From the NCBI GenBank assembly GCA_949825065.1, contig OX463849.1, positions 38,593,852 to 38,657,851 of the forward strand: a stretch of DNA of 64,000 nt. The letters run 5' to 3'. The translations under genes and the position numbers were made by a program. Shown piece by piece: positions 1 to 11,106 of this stretch; the stretch's first letter is position 1; every line of letters begins with the position of its first letter. The notes under the pieces are model-generated. The model ran no database searches. It had not been told where the DNA came from and was given only the letters and a program-made list of their open reading frames with translations. Origin of the DNA: Odontocerum albicorne. Lineage: Eukaryota > Arthropoda > Insecta > Trichoptera > Odontoceridae.

Positions 1-384
1 GCAAGATACTGTGAGACCCTAAAAAAATTGCGGAGGGCGATTCAGAACAAGAGGAGAGGCATGCTGACAAAGAGAGTCTGCCTGCTGCACGACAATGCCA
101 GACCACACACGGCCAATGCCACGAAGGAACTGCTCGCCTCGTTTAAATGGGATGTCCTGAACCATCCCGCGCATTCCCCTGAACTAGCACCTTCAGATTA
201 CTATCTCTTTACCTCCCTGAAGCTGCACATGGGTGGAAAAAGGTTTTCAACCGACGAGGAGGTAAAGGAAGTGGAGAAGTGGACGGAGGGGTTGGCGGAA
301 AACTACTTCGAGGAAGGCATCAAAAAATTGATACTCCGCTTCACCACCTGCATTGAGAGGAATGGCGACTATGTCGAAAAATAG
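1..384 (+). pseudogene. Mariner transposase C-terminal part (truncated by window edge)
   Basis: The frame is open from base 1 to the stop at 382-384; the first ATG is at 28. The protein has the mariner second catalytic aspartate in HDNARPH and the third in SPELAPSDYYLF, the DD34D arrangement of the IS630/Tc1/mariner superfamily. It ends GDYVEK as in the related copy at 36256. Compared with that copy one glutamate codon is missing (VKEVEKW instead of VKEEVEKW) with the frame kept. The N-terminal part lies outside the window, so whether the whole gene is functional cannot be judged. Transposases of this type cut and rejoin at TA sites in the nucleus. Confidence 0.85.
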
Positions 385-483
385 CTTACATATGTACTAC
401 GGTAACCACGTAATTTTTTTGTTTAAATAAAAAAAATTGTAACCTACAAAAATTCAGTACACTTACTTTCTGGATATGCCTCG
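1..483 (+). mobile_element. Mariner-like element, right half, family 1
   Basis: The 3' part of a mariner element enters from the left edge. It ends in a terminal inverted repeat that reads cgaggcatatccagaaag on the opposite strand, followed by TA at 484-485. The same family occurs at 19933-20886 and 36157-37115. In unit B the corresponding site (about 21091) reads straight through as gtattataaaaaa, so this copy inserted in A after the duplication, or B lost its copy precisely. Confidence 0.9.
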
Positions 484-485
484 TA

Positions 486-1914
486 TTATAAAAAAATCGT
501 ATTTAATTTCTATGATCAATGAATACTCTTCTCACAAACAGTCGTTATAATGTTTTATTATACAGAAATATGTGAAGTAGATTTTATGAACAGATTACGG
601 TAGAAATTAAATGTAAATTACATATATATTATAGTATGTTCAGTTCCCCACTTTTTACATCATCTTTTACACTTTCCAAACTTTCAGCCAATGGAAGAAG
701 GTACTAACTAATGTTATACTCGCATCCATTTTGACATGCTTGAAGCAGAGTTTAAAACATTTGTAATGTGGCACCTTTTAACAGATTTTCTTTCCTTTGT
801 TCCCTATTTTATTATGTATCAAAATCTTACTTCATTCATAAGAATTATAATTATATAAAGTAATGCTTTCATATTACATTTCACATTAATTTGCCAAACA
901 GTTATCTGTTACATTGGAAGAGATTTTTATATAGTAATACTCATCTGAATGCAATTAAGTACACATTAATTTAGATAATTACTATGACTATATTTCATGA
1001 AAACTCTAAATGTCAGCCTACAAAACTTTCTTCACCTCTGCATATATAATTTTTCTATTTACTTAAGTTGTATATACTATATTATAACCTGATGAACTAA
1101 TTTTAACAAATCCATTCCTAAAGCATATAGTTGTAAAAAATATTGTACTAACAAGGTCGTGGAGGTCATCTTATTGAACAAGAAAAAAGAATAAAATTAA
1201 AAAAAAAGTCAGTATATAGTATATTAATGAAAGTCTCTCCCTTTTTTCCCACTCTGATAGCCACACAGCCTTGGTGTATCATTTGGTGTCATCACAATAT
1301 TTATTAATAAATTCCCCGCGATATTTCTCTTTTCTAATCAATTTTGTATTTAGAAATAGTTTATTAGAAAGAGGAATAATTTCACGGGGTCAAATTCTTA
1401 TTCTTGTTAGAGATCCTTTACTCAACTAACATATGATAATTGGTTATTTACTTTTATTCACATTCACTCCTGACCTAAAAGTGGCCTAGTACCCGATGGC
1501 CAAAATATTTATTTAGCAATTAGTGTGGTTTTTGTCTAGATACTGAGAGGTAAAAATACTTTCTATTTGCTAAAAAAAACATGATCAGCCAGGCCATGTG
1601 TAATAAATATCCTTGGTTATGCACTAATACACACCTTTTATTAAAAATAAATAAATGAAAGAACAATGTAAAAAAACAGAGAACACTAATTTATATATTC
1701 AAAATCATATGCGGTTCTATGAATAAATACATTTATCAAATTGTGATGGGTATCAAATTGTGAGCTCATACAAGTTACTGTAGCTCACCACGTTTTATAA
1801 CATCATCGGCAGTGGCAATTCAATTAAAAAAAATTGTGAGTAAAAATAAATATATTTATGATGAGGAATAAGAATTAGGTGCCTGGAACACAAAACACAT
1901 ATCAATGCAATTAC
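486..1914. other. Intron 3 of the unit A calponin-domain gene, no gene seen
   Basis: AT-rich sequence matching B 21093-22491 almost base for base. No coding segment, RNA gene or further transposon was recognised. It lies between coding exon 3 of copy A and the mariner at the left edge. Confidence 0.7.
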
Positions 1915-2119
1915 CTTCCTTCCTAAGGACTGGAGGCATATAATCACAGAGTTAAGATTCCGTCTCTCCCACAGGTCCACAGTTTGGAATGTCTCTTGGG
2001 GAGGTACACCAAATACTTTGGCTACATCCAAGAATGCATTGATATTCTCCATGCACTTGAAAGCCCTGTTTGATAAATTTATTTTTTTGACGGATTCTTC
2101 CTTTATATTGTTGACCAAT
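1915..2119 (-). CDS. Chd64: Chd64/transgelin-like protein, copy A, calponin-homology exon
   Basis: A 205-bp internal coding exon on the minus strand. It has a tttctttttgcag acceptor at its upper end and a GTAATT donor (plus-strand aattac, 1909-1914) at its lower end. It encodes the second half of the calponin homology domain: LVNNIK, CMENINAFLDVAKVFG, FQTVDLWERRNLNSVI, SLGRK. This family (insect Chd64, muscle protein 20, vertebrate transgelin) binds actin in the cytoplasm. The frame is intact. Compared with the B exon (22492-22696) there are 12 nucleotide and 8 amino-acid differences, several at positions I recall as conserved in the family (RAFKC for MAFKC, WERR for WERQ). The gene symbol is by similarity only. 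The last exon should lie left of the window. Confidence 0.85.
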
Positions 2120-2314
2120 CTGCAAAAAGAAAAATGGAATATTATTATACAGAAGTTTTATTAATTAGGATAAAGAAGTGCGGGCTAGAGATGTCCAAAT
2201 GGCAGAACATGGATAGCAAAGAAGAGATGACAAAACTACATCTCATTTCTACAGATAAAAACTCCAAGAGACTATGAAACTCGGCAGTATATAAATATTA
2301 TCTAAAAAACTCAC

Positions 2315-2451
2315 CGGCAAAGGATGATGCCATCCTTAAGGACTTCGTAAAAGTTGTCCATGTCACCGGAGGTATTTTGAGGCTCTCCTGCAATGTCTTT
2401 GATCCATTCTAAGCATTCTTGAGCCAGCTCCTCGCTGTATTTGCTGTTGAT
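2315..2451 (-). CDS. Chd64: Chd64/transgelin-like protein, copy A, exon upstream of 1915-2119
   Basis: A 137-bp exon that begins in phase 0 after a cttttgcag acceptor and ends ..TGC CG before a GTGAGT donor. The arginine codon is completed by the A that opens exon 1915-2119. It encodes INSKYSEELAQECLEWIK, DMDNFYEVLKDG and LCR, the first helices of the calponin homology domain. Seven bases differ from the B exon; six change the protein. The start-codon exon, which should encode about 15-20 residues ending in a lysine or similar, was not found upstream (higher coordinates) in either unit. Confidence 0.83.
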
Positions 2452-3465
2452 CTGCAAAAGAAAACAATGAGTTAATATTGCATTCAGTCTTTAAAATCTA
2501 TAATTCTGTAACACGTGTAGTGAAAAGAACACAGGTGGACCTAGCTTGGATGTGTATTATGAATATTGAAAGATGATATATTTCAAAACACCTAAAAGAG
2601 CTATAGGTTGGATTCCCACTGCAATCATATGTGAACTGTCTTTATGTTAATCATGAGCTGATGTACCTTGTCTGAGTGCTGCATAAATTTTTTTTGGTGG
2701 TGTATCAAGTTGCATATTTTTTGCTCAATGGTTCATTATTGTGAAATTTGCGCAAGTGGGAATCAGACTTATTCACCTTCAGAAAAATTAATGTAGAAAA
2801 TGTCAAGATGTACATATATCAATGGATTTGGCCTTTATATTTATCCTAATAGTTACTTTTTCTCAATACTTCATAGCTACAATATACAACACTAATATCA
2901 ACTGTAAAAATATGGAAACTAAAATGATTTTCAAGGACATAAGTTCTTAAAAAATCCTAAAGAGCATTCATACTGTATTTTTTTTTTATTAAATAAAATA
3001 TTAAGATGTTATTTTATGAGAATATTCTTGAAATAATATTGTATATGAATATTTATATAAAAGGTCAATGCTATAATTTTTTTTCTTGCATCATTTCTTA
3101 CATGAAAAATTGGTACCAATAAAGAAAATAAAACCTTTAAAAAAATGTATATAAATTCGCATGAGATGCAACGTTTTAGGAATAATTATACAGATAAAAT
3201 ATTACTTCATGTACATTTTAGAATACGCAAAGAGAACAGAACTCCATACTTTTCTATCCATATACCTATATATATGATAATTTATTATCCCTCATCCATG
3301 TATATAATGTACATGCAGTCATACATAATGTCACATTCATACATATTACCTTTCTGTCTGTAAGAATTCGGCATCATCGATAGAAAATGTATGGTTTTCA
3401 CGGTGACAACGATTAGCCATTTCAGAATAAAGTCTATAATTATTTAATAATACACAGGAATAATT
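2452..3465. other. Upstream intron of copy A, no gene seen
   Basis: AT-rich sequence matching B 23039-24000. Short open frames here (for example at 3145) have no family resemblance and recur in B only because the whole block is duplicated. Nothing else was recognised. Confidence 0.6.
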
Positions 3466-3735
3466 ATTACATTTATTAATTACATACATACATAATACCA
3501 TCACACCATTTTCCTGTCGAAGTAGGCAGAGATGAGAGAGCACCAGACATTCCTTTCCCAACACACAACCTTCGCCTCTTCTACATCCACACAACTTCTA
3601 CGATTTCTCTAACTATCTATGTTTCCTTCTTTCAAAATATTCACTTTACCCAACGATACTTTATTCATTCTGCACTTCTTCTTCCTTGATTTTTTTCCTG
3701 TAATATCAGTTGAAGAGTTTCGTATTTTTCTCTTT
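3466..3735 (-). mobile_element. RTE-like non-LTR retroelement, 3' fragment
   Basis: Decayed antisense 3' end of the retroelement family also seen at 48725-49235 and 52560-53045. Shared landmarks are the catacatacataatacc tail, the cgcctcttc-acattca stretch and the tttcaaaat-ttcacttg stretch. Unit B keeps the tail (24000-24030) but not the body, so the body was probably deleted in B. The clade name is provisional. Confidence 0.6.
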
Positions 3736-3738
3736 GAG

Positions 3739-3923
3739 TTTTATGTCCAAAGTAGTCTATCTTTATTCATCAATGTCAAGATGTCATTATTACGGACTTA
3801 ATCAATCCAAGAGACTCAGCATTCTTCAATAGCACCACGTTACAAATTTTATGTCCAAAGTAGTCTATCTTTATTCATCAATTTCAAGATGTCACTATTA
3901 CGGACTTAATCAATCCAAGAGAG
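3739..3923. repeat. 108-bp tandem repeat, 1.7 units
   Basis: Two starts of the motif ttttatgtccaaagtagtct lie 108 bp apart (3739, 3847). The second unit breaks off at aatccaagaga. Unit B carries ten units of the same monomer at 24043-25122. Confidence 0.9.
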
Positions 3924-4135
3924 ATACTTAGAAGTACCAGAGAAATGTTATTGGAATTTGAAACTTCTAATTTCAACGAAGCTCAAGTCCTGCGCCCCAA
4001 TCCGGAATGCACCCTGGATTACTGTCCCTTTCGACCATCCATTGTTTTGCCCCTATGCATGCATACGAAGGCCAGTTAGTACTAGCAATAATTCTGTCGC
4101 ATTCCATAGAACACATTCGAGATACAACGGGTGAT
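3924..4135. repeat. Dispersed 212-bp segment, matches 28414-28626
   Basis: Starts at atact-gaagtaccag and ends gatacaacgggtgat in both places. In unit B it lies between two segments absent from A, so it marks colinearity between the units. No coding function was recognised; the reverse strand of the B copy has a 64-codon open frame that is interrupted here. Confidence 0.8.
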
Positions 4136-5162
4136 GAACTATGTTAGTTACACGAAAAGTTAGAAACTATAATAAATCCAAAAAGTATTTTTTAATAATA
4201 ATAAAAAGGACAATTTATTAAGCGCCGTTTAGAGAACAAACTAATTTAAACTTACTGTTATTGACAGATTAAAAATATTACAAAATGAACATATATGTTA
4301 TAAGTTGAGCATGTGAATATGAAGGTAGTGGCTGCGACCCTTATATTCGGCACTTCCCCGTATTCGCATATGATCAGAAAAACAAATTTGATACGAAAAC
4401 CTCAGAAAGCTTACAAAGGTAAGAATAGTAACACATTCAGTGTATTGTAGTGTACGAGTATGTGTGTAGATTCATATACCATCATACATTTTGATAAGAC
4501 ATCCCAAAAAGGGTTATTTTCAAATGCTTCCTAAAATAACACGCCACCCAAATTTAATTAATAAAAAACATTTGATATACTATATGATAGTATTACATTC
4601 GGCTTTAGTAGTAGAGTAACATATGTGTGTAATGTTCACAAAAATAATTTTCTTCAATTGCTTCCTAAAGTTGCACAGGCTACCCATATCTCTAATAGTT
4701 AGAGACATACTCGTACCATTCCACGCTACCAGGACCAGCAACGGCAAAAGCTCTATCATAATACCCCGCCCTATTGGATAGACTTGGATTAACTGATTAA
4801 TTTTACATTAACTCATCCAGCGGTACTCCATAGTATTTTTTCCGCCCTATGTGCCTTCAGTCATATCCATTCTTTAAAATAAAACATGCCGGTGTGCTCC
4901 GATCGTCTCACTGCAGATGTGGCATCGGATCCAGTACAGGGGTATGGCCGGTGAGCTTGCTGGTGCGTAACGGCTTACTCACTTAAAAAAACAAACTCAG
5001 CAACGACGACGACCCCAGAGAAATTAAAAGACATAGAAAATTACCCGAGGAACGCTGGGTAAAAGATGTACGAATGAGAGGCATAACGTGACAGAAAACT
5101 GCAATGGACAAACGGTTTTGGAAAATTCTTGAAGAGGTCATGTTAAGCAGTAAACGAATTAA
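4136..5162. other. Shared duplicated sequence, unassigned
   Basis: Matches B 33107-34120. It holds a short, relatively GC-rich stretch (about 4890-4970) around gtatggccggtgagcttg that is conserved between the units. No protein, RNA or transposon end was identified in it. Confidence 0.5.
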
Positions 5163-5401
5163 CCTCTTCAGACCTTGCGTCCATCATAATGGACGCAGAG
5201 GTCGTATGCACTTTGTAAAAAACTTTGTGTTATATTTATGTTCCCAATGATAGCTAATGAAGTGTAGGATACTGTATTACCGACTTTGAACGTTTTAGGC
5301 TATCTAACATAAATTAATACGACATAATGTTGCATTTAGTGTAAATAATACAAGCAAGAATATATTTTTAAAACCTTAGAACTAATTCCTGTCTGAAGAG
5401 G
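5163..5401. mobile_element. piggyBac-type MITE, unit A
   Basis: A 239-bp element with terminal inverted repeats CCTCTTCAGAC / GTCTGAAGAGG, flanked on both sides by TTAA (5159-5162 and 5402-5405), the target duplication of the piggyBac superfamily. It contains an inner hairpin gcgtccat-cataatggacgc. It has no coding capacity. It is present at the same place in unit B (34121-34359), so it predates the duplication. Confidence 0.85.
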
Positions 5402-5815
5402 TTAAAATACTGAAAATGGCGACAACTTTTTTAACTTATGATGCTATTTGTAAAACAATTGAGCCTTGTTTGGATTATGAATTCCAATCTTCTAAACAAC
5501 ACATTTATCAGATTTTTGACATGGGGAGTCTTTACTTGTGAGCTCAATTCTAGAAGTCAGATTTTACTTTTCGCGATATAAACATTCTTGAGTTTATTTT
5601 TTAAGATATCTTATCAGTTTATTTGCTATTTCTTGGAATGCAATACATTTCACAAATACATTCCGCAGCAAAATCAGAACATACCCAAGTGACTTCTATT
5701 TAGTAATAAATAGTGAAAACTATTTACTATTTTTTAATAATTTATTCCACTTCTTTATTTTTTACTTATTTATATATTTAACACTTTCTGGCGGGTTTAT
5801 AATGATATGATAGGC

Positions 5816-6298
5816 CAGCTGTCGGCAACCTATGGCACGCGTATCACTAGGTAGCCCGGCATAAAGGATGACAAATAATTAAATTCTTCAGTACTTTAAC
5901 AAATGACATCTTAAACGAAACGGCTCGTTTTCTTACACGAAATTATTCGTTTTTGGGGAAACATAAAAAAAATTTCGCGGCGCTGCTCATTGTCTTGAAC
6001 AAAATTATCACTTTTTAGGGGGAAAATTTAAAAATTATTGCTTCGCAAAATTTCGCTTTAATTTTGAACAGGGCCTCCAATTTATATTGCTCATAGGGCC
6101 ATGTAAGTACTTTGAATTATAATGAAGTTACATACATAATAGTAATTAAATAAATATTCAATTTCGTAAAGATAGATTTTCCTTGAAAAAATCCCCCCCT
6201 CCCTCTCCCATGGAAAAAAATCTGGATCCGTCAGTGGCACGCAGCATCCGATATTTAAAAAAAAAAAAAAAACTTTGCGTATAGATTGCCGACCGCTG
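5816..6298. mobile_element. hAT-type MITE, unit A
   Basis: A 483-bp element whose ends read CAGCTGTCGGCAACCTATG and, on the other strand, CAGCGGTCGGCAATCTAT. Flanking 8-bp duplications are tgataggc (5808-5815) and tgaaaggc (6299-6306), one mismatch. No transposase remains. The same insertion is in unit B at 34782-35264. Confidence 0.85.
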
Positions 6299-6584
6299 TG
6301 AAAGGCTATCCTTCGTGATTGTGTATGATTGTCAGCCATTCTGTCGATGTAAGACACCTGTGTGTGTATTGATTTATTGTGTGCAGGCTGTTGCACTTCA
6401 GCGAGCACTCAGTCTTCATAGATCACGTCCAAAGTTCTGATGGCAAGAATATTAAACTCCCAAGATAATCGGGAGGCTTAATCAACTGCAGCCTTTAATT
6501 AGGCAGAATTTTAAGGATTTATTATAAATAGGTTATGAGCTTCAGAAGAAAAACGTAAATTCATATGTAATTATGGTCTAAGAG

Positions 6585-6655
6585 TAAAACCAGTCCAGAA
6601 ATTTCGAACCTGGGGTATCTGTTTTCTTAGCGGTTACTGTTATACCACGACCCTC
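6585..6655 (-). repeat. tRNA-like (SINE-like) remnant
   Basis: On the minus strand a box-A-like stretch (gtggtataacagtaaccgc) is followed by a box-B-like ggttcgaaatttc, spaced as in a tRNA-derived SINE head. It is shared with unit B (about 35560-35630). The acceptor stem does not pair convincingly, so it is not called as a tRNA gene. Confidence 0.4.
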
Positions 6656-6689
6656 AATATTTATATATTTTTTCAACACTTCATTGTAC

Positions 6690-7410
6690 GAGTATAACAA
6701 TCTACCAGGGTTATTGCCAGATGGCAATGTCTTTCAAATAACCAGAAAAAAGTGAATGAAGGTAGTATGATCAACAAAAAATATTTAAATTATTATTAAT
6801 TTGTACAAAATTCACAAAAAAATATAAATAACAACAATAAAAGTGAAATATCATCATTCCAAATGAAAAAGGAAGGCTTTTGTTTCTTTTCTTCTTTGTT
6901 CGATTTCTTAAACTAAATATTTTATCGTTGTCTTAATATTTTCTTGGATAGCTTCCTAGCCCCTGTAGACAAGTGAAGCGCTAGAAAAGTAGTTTCAGTT
7001 TATATGTCCGAAATATATGTTATCTGACCACATTTACCCTTTGCTCCTACACTCTCAATTGGAAAGAGATGAAGATATATCTTTCACCAAAATTAATATA
7101 TTAAGTATTAAGGGTACATAAGGCCCAAATTCTTTAGGTACATTTGCACTAGGGACGGACGAGGTCACTATGACGTTCCGACTCGTAAATATATCTCCGT
7201 AATCATTGTAATGCGTGTTTTTCATAATCACCATCAACTCCCGACTTTTGACATAACACATGTTATATTACTCATTTGAAATTTAAAAAAAAATCATTCG
7301 CTTTTTTAAATATGTAAATGACGTAGCGAGTCTAAGTTGTAACTAGTTTCAGAGTCTCGCCGCATGAACAGTAAAGGATGACGTAAAAAAAGAAGAGTAA
7401 TTACAAATAA
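6690..7410 (-). mobile_element. Old LINE 3'-end copy, family L1t
   Basis: Scattered pieces match the antisense 3' region of the LINE at 43692-44613: ccagggttattgccagatggcaat with aaccagaaaaaagtgaatgaag at the start, and gacgtagcgagtct-agagtctc-gcatgaacagtaaagga at 7320-7378. Unit B retains an extra internal part (about 35830-35960). The frame is destroyed. An unrelated stretch (about 7085-7260) inside it is conserved between units but unassigned. L1t is only a label used in this annotation. Confidence 0.6.
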
Positions 7411-7717
7411 TAAAAAAAAATGTGCGAGGAATTAAAATATTTACTGTAACTACGAATCTAATTGCAAAAGATAAATATTTATTTTATCTATTACCAAATA
7501 TAGTTAAAAGTAGATTATATAAATATAATCCACTTATACATAAATAATGTGTTTAATATCAGTTCTAGAAAATATTGTCGTTACGAAGAGAATCCAATTT
7601 AATCAATATTAATTTTTGACTTATCTCGAACAAAAATGGTTCGATTTTTCGGTTGATAGTAATGAATCTATTAAAACCTATGTACTGATAAGGTCGCATG
7701 AAAAACCCCATTGCATT

Positions 7718-7725
7718 GTTTAAAA
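7718..7725. repeat. hAT target-site duplication, left
   Basis: gtttaaaa, repeated exactly at 10428-10435 and present once at the empty site in unit B (37733-37740). Confidence 0.95.
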
Positions 7726-10427
7726 CAGGCCTTCTTAAACTATGGGTCGCGACCCAAAATGGGGTCGCGTAGCAAAATTCTGGGGTCGCGAGAGATTTTA
7801 ATGTAAAATATTTAAATACACGATTTTATAACATCTAGATGTGTATTTGTGAAGAGTCACACTCAACACACCTGCACACAAACAAAGGTTGGAATGCGCG
7901 CGTACACGTGTAGTGAGACAATGATTCAATAACACTGACTGTAATGTGAACTAGTGTAGTATTGACGTTCTTCTAGTGTAGTCAATTGTCAGTGTTCCAC
8001 TGTAACGAGATTTTAGTTTTTTTTATTTATTCGGTAATTAATTAATCAATTATTATATGCAATATGTTTATTTTTTTATATTTTATATATGATTATATAT
8101 TTATGTATTATTATTTTTTTATATGTTATGTTTATTGGATTTTAGGATCAAAATAATTTTTGGCCATGGATAAATGGCTGAACTTAAATAAGAATGGTAA
8201 TGACGCAGATGATAATGCTACAAACTCTCCTCAGGCAGGACAAAGTATTGAAAAACAGGCATCTAATGTGCGAAAAAGAAAATATGATGAGTCTTTCCCT
8301 CAATTTGGCTTTACATTTCAAAATTGTAAGGGTTATGAACAACCTCTTTGTTTGATCTGCGATGAATTATTGGCTCTGGAGAGTATGAAACCATCAAAAT
8401 TAAAAATATATCTTGAATCAAAGCATGTTTCGTATGTCAATAAACCAAAAGAATATTTTGAAAGACTGTATAAATCTTTAAATAAAGAAAAAAAAACCTT
8501 TGAAAAATTTATGACCGTTAATGAAAAATATTTACTAGCGTTATATGAAGTTTCATACTGTATTGCTAAAAAAAAAAAGCCGTTCACCATTGGAGAAGAT
8601 CTTGTATTACCTGCTGCTATTAAAATGGTAGAAATACTACATGGAAGTAAATATGGCGATGATATTCGAAAAATTCCTTTGTCGAACGACACTGTCTTGA
8701 ATAGAATTTCTGATATTAACAAGGACCAATTAGTGCAACTTATTACAAGAATTAAAGAAAGCCCAAAATTTTCAATTCAGTTGGACGAAACAACTGATAT
8801 TACTAAATTGGCTCAGTTGTTAGTGTATGTCAGGTACGTTTATAAAGAAAGCGTGGAGGAAGAATTGTTATTTTGTAGTCCTATGAAAGACCATACTACA
8901 GGGAAAGACATATATTGTAAAGTTGACGAATTTTTAAAAACTGAAGGTTTAGAATGGAAAAATTGCTGTGGAATATGCACAGATGGTGCAAGAGCGATGA
9001 AGGGCAAAAATATTGGTTTTAAATCATTTTTTCAAGCTGCTCATTATGATCATATAACTTTTACTCAGTGCCTTATTCACCGAGAGGCCCTTGCAGCAAA
9101 AAAATTAGCACCAGAATTGAACGATGTGCTTCAGGATGATGTTAAGATTATAAATTTTATTAAGAGCCATGCCCTTAACAGCCGCTTATTTTCAAATCTC
9201 TGTAAGGATACGGATTCCAACTACACAACTTTATTATTACATGCAGAAGTAAGATGGTTGTCAAGAGGTCAAAGTTTAAGAAGATTATTGTTATTAAAAG
9301 ACGAAATTGAAATATTTTTAACCGAACGAAAATGTGAACTTGCTGCTTTTTTTCAAAATGACTTATGGCTATCCAAGCTGTGTTATTTGTCAGATATCTT
9401 TGCGAAATTAAACGATCTCAACTTATCTCTTCAAGGAAAAAATTGCGATATATTTACTTCGAATGATAAAATTGAAAGTTTTATTAAAAAGATCAACATT
9501 TGGAAAAGTAGGGTAGAAAAAAATTCGTTCGAAATGTTTTCCAGTGTTGACAATTTTATAATCGAGAAAAATCATTGTAAAACTTTTATTGCAAAAATTA
9601 TTGTAGATCACTTAAAAGCGCTAGAAACACAGTTCCGTACATATTTTATATTAAATATTGATTTCAAAAAGGTAGCTTGGATTCAAAAGCCGTTTTGGAT
9701 TGGCTTAAGTGAGATTGATCAACTGCCACTTAAAGCTCAAGAGGAATTTGCTGAGCTTTCGAGTGACTCAAACTTAAAACTACAATTTCCAAAAAAGCCC
9801 TTGACTGAATTCTGGATCGGAACTAGAACTGAATTTCCCACAATCGCTGATATGGCGTTAAATGTTCTTCTGCCATTCAACACCACATATTTATGTGAAG
9901 TTACTTTCTCAGCTTTAACACATATTAAATCCCAATATCGTTCATCGCTAAAAAATGTTGAAGAAGTCTTACGCCCAGCAGTGTCAAACATTCCACCAAG
10001 ATTTAATTTGTTATGCAATAAAAAACAGGCACATCCATCTCATTAAAATTAGTTCCTTTAATTTTAATTTAATACTTACCATTCAACGACTGCGTTCGAA
10101 TATATTCGAGCAAACTAAGACGGTCAGAATTCCCTTTTATTTATGTTATTGCAAAAAATGCAATTTTGATGAAAAATAGGGCATATAATTTTTGTAACTA
10201 TAATAAATACAATTTTACAACTTTTTGTACAATTTTTCATTTTAGATTTTTGTATGTTTCTAAACGAATTCTAAAACTATATATTTTCATATGTATATGT
10301 ATATTGTTACCTAATAAATAAATCATCAAAAAATATTTATTTATCTTTCTTTTATATTTATATGGGGTCGCCAGGAAACTCGCAATCATAAATGGGGTCG
10401 TGAATGAAAAAAGTTTAAGAAGCCCTG
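7726..10427 (+). mobile_element. Autonomous-looking hAT transposon (ZBED5-like)
   Basis: A 2702-bp element bounded by CAGGCCTTCTTAAACT and, on the other strand, CAGGGCTTCTTAAACT. It has perfect 8-bp target duplications and encloses one long transposase frame. Subterminal repeats of tggggtcgcg/tggggtcg occur three times after the left end and twice before the right end, as expected for transposase binding sites. Unit B has the uninterrupted target site, so the insertion postdates the duplication. It is the only element here with two ends, duplications and an open full-length frame together. Confidence 0.95.
8166..10046 (+). CDS. hAT transposase, ZBED5/BED-finger type, full length
   Basis: Encodes 626 residues from the ATG at 8166. 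An in-frame TTG six bases earlier is not a plausible start. A degenerate BED zinc finger lies at about residues 55-85 (CLICDELL, MKPSKLKIYLESKH). RNase-H-like catalytic core: first acidic residue in QLDETTDI (about 200), second in CTDGARAMKGKN (about 270), then the CLIH motif, and a C-terminal CEVTFSALTHIKSQYRSSL with the conserved glutamate and dimerisation region. The tail reads KKQAHPSH, as in ZBED5-like proteins. The product would excise and insert the element in the nucleus. One finger histidine of the usual K-HL--KH is tyrosine (KIYLESKH), which may weaken zinc binding. A polyadenylation signal aataaa lies at 10202. No frameshift or stop interrupts it. Confidence 0.93.
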   Translation: MDKWLNLNKNGNDADDNATNSPQAGQSIEKQASNVRKRKYDESFPQFGFTFQNCKGYEQPLCLICDELLALESMKPSKLKIYLESKHVSYVNKPKEYFERLYKSLNKEKKTFEKFMTVNEKYLLALYEVSYCIAKKKKPFTIGEDLVLPAAIKMVEILHGSKYGDDIRKIPLSNDTVLNRISDINKDQLVQLITRIKESPKFSIQLDETTDITKLAQLLVYVRYVYKESVEEELLFCSPMKDHTTGKDIYCKVDEFLKTEGLEWKNCCGICTDGARAMKGKNIGFKSFFQAAHYDHITFTQCLIHREALAAKKLAPELNDVLQDDVKIINFIKSHALNSRLFSNLCKDTDSNYTTLLLHAEVRWLSRGQSLRRLLLLKDEIEIFLTERKCELAAFFQNDLWLSKLCYLSDIFAKLNDLNLSLQGKNCDIFTSNDKIESFIKKINIWKSRVEKNSFEMFSSVDNFIIEKNHCKTFIAKIIVDHLKALETQFRTYFILNIDFKKVAWIQKPFWIGLSEIDQLPLKAQEEFAELSSDSNLKLQFPKKPLTEFWIGTRTEFPTIADMALNVLLPFNTTYLCEVTFSALTHIKSQYRSSLKNVEEVLRPAVSNIPPRFNLLCNKKQAHPSH

Positions 10428-10435
10428 GTTTAAAA
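10428..10435. repeat. hAT target-site duplication, right
   Basis: gtttaaaa, identical to 7718-7725. Confidence 0.95.
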
Positions 10436-10590
10436 TAACCTCTAGGCAGTCCCTTGTAACCGCTGCCACGGGTTAACGACGAATAATTATGGTAATAATA
10501 ATAGCTACGAATAATTAAGGCATGGTAATAATTAGGGTAATCCATGTTTAATTACTATTTATTTTCAGTCGTAACTCATTGTTAAATATT

Positions 10591-10780
10591 GGGAACCGAC
10601 TTTCGTCTTAAAGGTTTATTTCCGTGTGGAAATCTCTCCCAACCAATCAGAATGATGTGTGAAGAGGCCCTTAAGGGAAAACCATATTGGAAATCTTTTT
10701 TCAATAAATTGGAATCCAGCGGGAATCGAACCCGTAATTATTGCTTTGAAAGACTTACCAATTAGGGCACAGTGTCATAA
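10591..10780 (-). mobile_element. tRNA-derived SINE, family S1, unit A
   Basis: On the minus strand: box A ctaattggtaag, box B cgggttcgattcccgctgg, then a body ending in ctgattggttgggagag-tttcc-ggaaataaa, the tail shared with LINE family L1t. Compared with the B copy (37891-38096) a short piece of the anticodon region is deleted. S1 is only a label used in this annotation. Confidence 0.8.
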
Positions 10781-11106
10781 CTACAACATTTGACGATTTC
10801 CCTTATCGTATTTTACTACTCGCACACGGAATGACCTTGTAGCATCACCACTGGCATATGGGATGACCTTGTTGAATGAATTTTCTGATATCGATATCTT
10901 CCATATCTCGGTGTAATAAACTTTGAAGGTAAAACTGAGTCACTTCACAGGGTGGCATATGTTAAGTAACATTCTTCTATAGACTTTATAATTTATGTTT
11001 TATTTAGACTTTATTATTTTTTTTCTTTGTTACATAATGTAATTGAGTGAAACCTGTATCAAATGTAAAATAAAATAAATTATTAATGGGCCTTAAAATA
11101 AAACCT

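Noticed and set aside
3145..3363. Conserved 72-codon frame shared with 23744-23977
   Set aside because: Shared only because the block is duplicated. The composition is that of AT-rich intron and the end differs between copies.
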